Positions 7,417 through 11,842 of a stretch of 11,842 nucleotides of DNA are shown one piece after another (the first letter of the stretch is position 1; the number at the start of each line of letters is the position of its first letter). The DNA lies in NCBI GenBank assembly GCA_030607105.1, contig JAUWFF010000006.1:1-11842 (forward strand), read 5' to 3'. The stretch comes from Filomicrobium sp. (GTDB lineage: Bacteria; Pseudomonadota; Alphaproteobacteria; Rhizobiales; Hyphomicrobiaceae). Below the pieces are notes generated by a model. It was not told where the DNA came from, did not search any database, and saw only the letters and a program-made list of their open reading frames with translations. Made by a program: the position numbers and the translations under genes.

Positions 7417-8160
7417 ATGACAGCTGAAATCGATACCGCGATGGTGCTCGCTGCCGGCCTTGGCAGGCGCATGCGTCCACTTACCGATACGATGCCGAAG
7501 CCAATGGTGCCGCTGGCCGGACGTCCGCTGATCGACCACACTCTGGACCGGCTGGCCGAGACGGGGATCAAACGCGCCCTTGTCAACGTGCACTACAAGG
7601 CGGAAGTATTGGAGGCGCATATCAAGGCGCGCCAGTCCGCCGGGCTCGGACCGCAAATCAAAATCTCGGATGAGAGGGGGCTGTTGCTTGAAACGGGCGG
7701 TGGAGTCGTTAAGGCGCTGCCCCTGCTCGGAGAGCGGCCTTTTCTTATCTGTAATTCAGATACGACCTGGGTGGAGACGGAAGTGCGTAACCTGGAACGA
7801 GTGATTGCCGGCTGGGATGCGGCGCGAATGGACAGCCTGATGCTGCTCGCCAAAAGAGAGCGCAGCCTTGGTTACTCGGGCGAGGGCGACTTTCATATTG
7901 CTGCTGATGGGCGGCTTGCCCGGCGAGGCGCAGATGAGACATCGCCTTACGTCTTCACGGGGGTCTCGATTGCCGATCCGCGCATGTTCGCCGACGTGCC
8001 GCAAGGCAGCTTCTCGCTCAATCTCGTTTGGGATCGCGCCATTGCCTCGAACCGACTTTACGGCATGGTGCTTGATGGCTGGTGGATGCACGTCGGCACG
8101 CCGCCGGCTCTGCTCGACGCCGAGTGCTTCATCGCTGAACTCAACGAGACCAGCGAATAA
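7417..8160 (+). CDS. murU: N-acetylmuramate-1-phosphate uridylyltransferase (MurU-type nucleotidyltransferase)
   Basis: This cytoplasmic nucleotidyltransferase of 247 residues is expected to join UTP and MurNAc-1-phosphate to UDP-MurNAc. That is the second step of the anomeric cell-wall recycling route, which bypasses the fosfomycin target MurA. The N-terminal nucleotide-binding motif LAAGLGRRMRPLT (residues 11-23) and MPKP (Lys28) are typical of sugar-1-phosphate nucleotidyltransferases. Further marks are PLIDHTLDRL, ETGGGVVKAL, the metal-site stretch CNSDT (Asp115), YVFTGVSI and WMHVGTP. NSD stands where relatives often have NGD. The upstream neighbour carries the partner kinase AmgK, which separates MurU from similar GlmU- or RmlA-like enzymes. 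Start choice: GAGGG (7412-7416) abuts the ATG at 7417 with no spacer, which is unusual; the next in-frame ATG at 7441 has no better site and would cut close to the nucleotide motif. It ends 12 bp before addB. Confidence 0.93.
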   Translation: MTAEIDTAMVLAAGLGRRMRPLTDTMPKPMVPLAGRPLIDHTLDRLAETGIKRALVNVHYKAEVLEAHIKARQSAGLGPQIKISDERGLLLETGGGVVKALPLLGERPFLICNSDTTWVETEVRNLERVIAGWDAARMDSLMLLAKRERSLGYSGEGDFHIAADGRLARRGADETSPYVFTGVSIADPRMFADVPQGSFSLNLVWDRAIASNRLYGMVLDGWWMHVGTPPALLDAECFIAELNETSE

Positions 8161-8172
8161 GGAACAGGGCAC

Positions 8173-11100
8173 ATGCGGGACAAGGTGTTCACGATTCCAA
8201 CCGGCACCGCGTTCTTGCCGGCACTGGTGAGAGCTTTGCTGAATGGTGATCTGCCGCAACCTGGTGGTTCCAAACCGGATCCGATTGATCTTAGCGGTAT
8301 GACCATCCTGCTGCCCACGCGGCGGGCTGAAAGGGCGCTGGCGGATACGTGTCTTTCGATCAGCGGGCGCTCGGCGATGCTACTGCCGCGCATCCGCACC
8401 ATCGCCGGGCCGGATGAAGATAGCTTGCTGCTCGGTGCAGCTGCGGCGTTGGAGTTTGGGCCGGGAGAGGCCGCCCTTGAACTGCCTCCCGCCATTGGAA
8501 AGACCGAACGGCTGCTGCTTCTTACCCAGCTGGTCCGGCAATGGTCGGAGGCCAGTCGCAGGTCCGACAGTGACCCAACGGGTGAGCTTGGCATTCGGTC
8601 GGCGGGCGCCCGGACTCCGGCGCAGGCGGCCAGCATGGCCCGTGAACTTGCATCCTTGATGGATCTTGTCGAACGCGAAGGACGCGACCTCAATGGTATC
8701 ACCGAGATTGTTCCGTCGAACTTATCAGAGCACTGGCATGAGACACTCAAATTTCTGGAGATCATTACCCACAACTGGCCGAAGGTGCTGAGGGAAATGG
8801 GATTCCTATCGCCGTGGGACCGACAAAACCGGTTGCTGGCCGCGGAGGCGCAGCGGCTTCGCCAAACGCCTCCAGCCGGGCCCGTCATTGTCGCCGGCGT
8901 CACCGGGTCGATCCCGGCAACGGTGGACCTCATGCAGGCGGTCGCCGGTTTGGAACAAGGCGCCATCGTGTTGCCGGGACTTGATCTCGGCCTCGATGAC
9001 GAAAGCTGGGACAGCATCGCTCCAGGACATCCCGAGCACCCCGACTTCGGGTTCAAGGGCCTGCTTTGCTCGCTTGGTGTCTCGCGCAGCGATGTTCGCC
9101 CCGTTGCGGGCAGCACGCCATCCGCAGTTCTGTCCGCTCGATCCCGTTTCGTCAGCGAATCGATGCGGCCGACCGAGACCACCACGTCGTGGCACGGCTG
9201 GGTCGAGAAGGCCGATAAGGATGCGATCGCCGACGGGTTGGCCGATGTCAGCTTGATTGAGGCGGCTAATCCGCAAGAGGAGGCGGAGGCGATCGCGCTC
9301 ATCATGCGCGAGGTGGCCGAGCACCACGACAAAACCGCAGCGCTCGTGACGCCTGACCGGCTGCTGGCGCGACGCGTGGCCATTCGCCTGGAGGCCTGGG
9401 GCATCCGTGTCGACGACAGCGCCGGCAGGCCTTTCGCGAAAACAGTACCAGGGGCGTTTCTCGAAGTCGTCATCGATGCTGTCGCCCGCAACTTCGCACC
9501 CGTCCCAACGATGGCCCTACTGAAGCATCCTCTGGCGCGTTTCGGGCTGTCGGCGCGCGACGCCCGCTTCGCCGCGAGGTCCTTGGAACTGGCGGTGTTT
9601 CGAACAACCTATATCGGGGATGGCTTGCAGGGCATTGCCGTCGCCCTGGATCGGGCAAAGCAAGAAGCGGACAGCGGTGAGCGCCGGGATGCGGCGGTAC
9701 AAAGGCTGTGGGATGAAGACTGGGAGCGGGCCCACGACCTGCTGCGGCGCCTGGAGGAGGCAACCGCGCCGCTCGTGGAAGCCATTAACGACCAACGCAC
9801 TTGGCCGCTGAGGGAGCTGGCACAGCGCCATATTGCGGTGAGCGAAGCTGCGAGCCGCTTGACGGAAGAAGAAACCGAAGCCGGTATTGCAGAGCGGCTT
9901 TACTCAGGTGAAGCTGGCAAAGCCGCTTCCGGGTTCTTCTCCGACCTTCTGGCCTCGGCCGCCTCATCTTTTGAAATCACGGGCGTCTATTATCCGGACC
10001 TCTATCGCAACCTCATATCGACACTGCCTACGGTCATCCCACGGGTGCCCAAACACCCGAGGCTGAGCATCTGGGGGCCGATGGAATCGCAGCTTCTGAG
10101 CGCCGACACCGTCATCCTTGGATCGCTTAACGAAGCCACCTGGCCGGATTCAACCGATCCGGGGCCCTGGCTCAACCGGCCGATGCGGGCCGAGCTTGGA
10201 CTGCCGGCACCCGAAGAAGACATCGGGCGCGAGGCGCGCGGGTTCGTATCACTGCTGGGTGCGGACACCGTCTACCTGACGCGGGCGAAAAAAGTCGACG
10301 GCGTGCCTAGCGTGCCGTCGCGCTGGCTGATGCGGATTTCGGCCCTGCTTGGCGGTCTGGAGTTACAGGCCGCGTTTCAGCCGCCGCGGCCCTGGCTTGA
10401 GTGGGCGCGTTCACGAGACTCCTTCGAAGCCGTTCCGCCACCAAAGCCGCCGGCACCCTGTCCGCCTGTCGACGCCCGGCCAAGGCGTATCAGTGCCTCC
10501 GCAGTTGAGCGATGGATCGCTAACCCCTATGCCATCTATGCCAGCGAAATCCTGAATCTCAAGGTTCTGCCGAAGCTTGGTGCCGAGCCTGATGCCGCGC
10601 TCAGGGGGAAGATCCTGCATGAGGCCATGTCCCGGTTCGCTCAAGAGCATCCAGTCATGCTTCCCACCGATATCACTGACAAACTCACTGCGACTGCACT
10701 CGAAATCCTCGACACTCATGCAAGCCATCGGCGCATTGCAGCGTTCTGGTTGCCCAGGTTTGTGCGGTTTGCGCAGTGGTTTGCCAGTACGGAAGCTGAG
10801 CGCCGTGAGGGCCTCGACAGGACATTGGCCGAAGTTGCAGGGTCAATATCGTTTTTGGCCCCCGCTGGAGTGTTCACGGTGACCGCACGCGCGGACCGGC
10901 TCGATGTTGGGCCAGCGGGCCTCGTCATCACCGACTACAAGACCGGCAAACCGCCAAAGCCAAAAGCAGTTGTCAGCGGACAGAGGCCGCAACTGCCGTT
11001 GGAAGCGGCAATCGGAATCAGCGGTGGCTTTGTGGGGCTGCCTGCTCTACCGATTGCCGATTTGCGCTACATCGAGGCCTCTGGCGGCGAACCTCCAGGC

Positions 11101-11325
11101 GATCAACAAACGATCAAGGTTTTCGACGTTGCAGACCTTGCCGAACGGGTTCTTGGCGGCGTCAAAGAACTTGTCGCCCGTTTCGACGACCCAAATACGC
11201 CTTATGCGGCGGCGAGGCGCGCGGGCTTTTCCTATGACTACGATGATTATGCGCATCTCGCCCGCGTGCTCGAGTGGTCGCAGGCGATGGCACTCGGCGA
11301 CATAGCCGAAGGCGGTAAAGCATGA
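8173..11325 (+). CDS. addB: Double-strand break repair protein AddB, alphaproteobacterial type
   Basis: This 1050-residue subunit of the AddAB helicase-nuclease, the RecBCD counterpart, resects broken DNA ends for RecA loading. The N-terminal half is a degenerate helicase-like core (ILLPTRRAERAL near residues 39-50) with no Walker A GxxxxGKT visible. The C-terminal RecB-family nuclease shows SASAVERWIANPYAIYA, LRGKILHEAMSRF (His816), ARADRLDVG (Asp908) and ITDYKTGKPP (Asp921, Lys923). Only three cysteines occur in the whole protein, so the four-cysteine Fe-S cluster of Bacillus-type AddB cannot be present; I recall this as normal for the alphaproteobacterial subfamily. AAGGA (8159-8163), overlapping the murU stop TAA, lies 9 nt before the ATG. 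The stop overlaps the addA start (ATGA), implying translational coupling to the partner subunit. Confidence 0.96.
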   Translation: MRDKVFTIPTGTAFLPALVRALLNGDLPQPGGSKPDPIDLSGMTILLPTRRAERALADTCLSISGRSAMLLPRIRTIAGPDEDSLLLGAAAALEFGPGEAALELPPAIGKTERLLLLTQLVRQWSEASRRSDSDPTGELGIRSAGARTPAQAASMARELASLMDLVEREGRDLNGITEIVPSNLSEHWHETLKFLEIITHNWPKVLREMGFLSPWDRQNRLLAAEAQRLRQTPPAGPVIVAGVTGSIPATVDLMQAVAGLEQGAIVLPGLDLGLDDESWDSIAPGHPEHPDFGFKGLLCSLGVSRSDVRPVAGSTPSAVLSARSRFVSESMRPTETTTSWHGWVEKADKDAIADGLADVSLIEAANPQEEAEAIALIMREVAEHHDKTAALVTPDRLLARRVAIRLEAWGIRVDDSAGRPFAKTVPGAFLEVVIDAVARNFAPVPTMALLKHPLARFGLSARDARFAARSLELAVFRTTYIGDGLQGIAVALDRAKQEADSGERRDAAVQRLWDEDWERAHDLLRRLEEATAPLVEAINDQRTWPLRELAQRHIAVSEAASRLTEEETEAGIAERLYSGEAGKAASGFFSDLLASAASSFEITGVYYPDLYRNLISTLPTVIPRVPKHPRLSIWGPMESQLLSADTVILGSLNEATWPDSTDPGPWLNRPMRAELGLPAPEEDIGREARGFVSLLGADTVYLTRAKKVDGVPSVPSRWLMRISALLGGLELQAAFQPPRPWLEWARSRDSFEAVPPPKPPAPCPPVDARPRRISASAVERWIANPYAIYASEILNLKVLPKLGAEPDAALRGKILHEAMSRFAQEHPVMLPTDITDKLTATALEILDTHASHRRIAAFWLPRFVRFAQWFASTEAERREGLDRTLAEVAGSISFLAPAGVFTVTARADRLDVGPAGLVITDYKTGKPPKPKAVVSGQRPQLPLEAAIGISGGFVGLPALPIADLRYIEASGGEPPGDQQTIKVFDVADLAERVLGGVKELVARFDDPNTPYAAARRAGFSYDYDDYAHLARVLEWSQAMALGDIAEGGKA

Positions 11326-11842
11326 GCGTTGATGAGCAATCCGACAAAGCTGTTGCCGCTGCGCTCAAAGACACCAAGAAGCGGCAGCTCAGGGCGTCCG
11401 ATCCGCAGGCTTCGGCCTGGGTCAGCGCCAATGCGGGAACCGGCAAGACGCATGTGCTCACCATGCGGACGCTACGATTGCTGCTAGCCGAGACGGCACC
11501 AGAGCGGATCTTGTGCCTGACCTATACAAAGGCGGCGGCGGCGGAGATGTCGACGCGCGTATTCAAACGGCTTGCACGGTGGGTCACACAGAGTAGCGCG
11601 GAACTGGAGGTCGAGCTTAAAGAGATTCTCGGACGTCCTGCAAAGAGCGAGGAATTGCTGGTCGCACGGACGCTTTTCACGCGTGCCATTGAAACGCCGG
11701 GCGGGCTCAAGGTGCAGACGATCCACGCCTTCTGCGAACGTCTCCTGCAGCGTTTTCCCATCGAGGCGGGCGTGGCGCCGGGTTTCAGTACACTTGATGA
11801 TGATCTCGGCCGGACGCTAAAGCGCGAAGCCATTGACCGGAC
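11322..11842 (+). CDS. addA: Double-strand break repair helicase AddA (N-terminal 173 residues, cut by the window edge)
   Basis: This is the start of the UvrD/Rep-type (superfamily 1) helicase and nuclease subunit that partners AddB. Visible marks are the substrate-facing RQLRASDPQASAWVSANAG, Walker A NAGTGKT (residues 37-43, Lys42), motif Ia LCLTYTKAAAAEM (64-76) and VQTIHAFCERLLQRFP (131-146), the motif Ib region of RecB/AddA proteins. The start codon overlaps the addB stop as ATGA, so the two are probably translationally coupled and made in equal amounts. Full-length AddA is normally about 1150-1200 aa, so the remaining helicase motifs and the C-terminal nuclease lie beyond the right edge. 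The visible part has no defects. Confidence 0.96.
   Translation, partial: MSVDEQSDKAVAAALKDTKKRQLRASDPQASAWVSANAGTGKTHVLTMRTLRLLLAETAPERILCLTYTKAAAAEMSTRVFKRLARWVTQSSAELEVELKEILGRPAKSEELLVARTLFTRAIETPGGLKVQTIHAFCERLLQRFPIEAGVAPGFSTLDDDLGRTLKREAIDR

Noticed and set aside
8058..9491. Open frame of 477 codons on the minus strand opposite murU and addB
   Set aside because: Ser/Arg/Ala-rich translation with no recognisable domain, lying antisense to two clear genes in GC-rich DNA; a shadow of the real frame.

Overview
This 11.8-kb window looks like chromosome from an alphaproteobacterium, most probably of the order Hyphomicrobiales (Rhizobiales). The evidence is the protein families (SahH/AhcY with a Rhizobiales-type N-terminus, DivL, a fused TsaE-AmgK, the alphaproteobacterial forms of AddB and AddA), the GC-rich coding sequence, and the gene order ahcY-divL-tsaE/amgK-murU-addB-addA, which I recall from that group. 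I could not run a database search, so genus is not assigned.

Layout. Positions 1-960 (minus strand) hold the N-terminal part of a TadG-like, von Willebrand A (VWA) domain protein of the Tad/Flp type. It is in one continuous reading frame but broken by four in-frame stops, and its metal-site aspartate is lost, so it is a pseudogene running off the left edge. A divergent intergenic region follows (about 960-1443): an AT-rich island (about 24% GC over 961-1140), a perfect 11-bp inverted repeat that looks like an operator (1191-1224), a probable sigma70 promoter whose -35 overlaps it, and a GC-rich leader of about 190 nt. ahcY (1444-2850) ends in a strong intrinsic terminator (2917-2952). From 3107 every gene is on the plus strand: divL (3107-5638), tsaE-amgK fusion (5775-7343), murU (7417-8160), addB (8173-11325) and the start of addA (11322 to the right edge). 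Gaps shrink along the row from 136 bp to 73 bp to 12 bp to a 4-bp ATGA overlap, so tsaE-amgK to addA are probably co-transcribed; divL may belong to the same unit.

How the genes work together. AhcY clears S-adenosylhomocysteine after methylation reactions. DivL is the tyrosine-bearing pseudo-histidine-kinase of the CckA-CtrA cell-cycle pathway; its H-box here reads S-Y-E-L-R-T-P, the family hallmark. The AmgK half of the fusion and MurU form the two-step anomeric recycling route from N-acetylmuramate to UDP-MurNAc. The TsaE half serves tRNA t6A modification. AddB and AddA form the helicase-nuclease that processes double-strand breaks. The row thus mixes cell-cycle control, cell-wall recycling, tRNA modification and recombination, all linked to growth and division.

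No convincingly new system is visible. The points most worth a second look are the indel-free multi-stop tadG pseudogene, the ahcY operator and leader, the intact ATP-binding site beside the tyrosine in DivL, and the TsaE-AmgK fusion. I saw no insertion sequence, CRISPR array, tRNA or rRNA gene.
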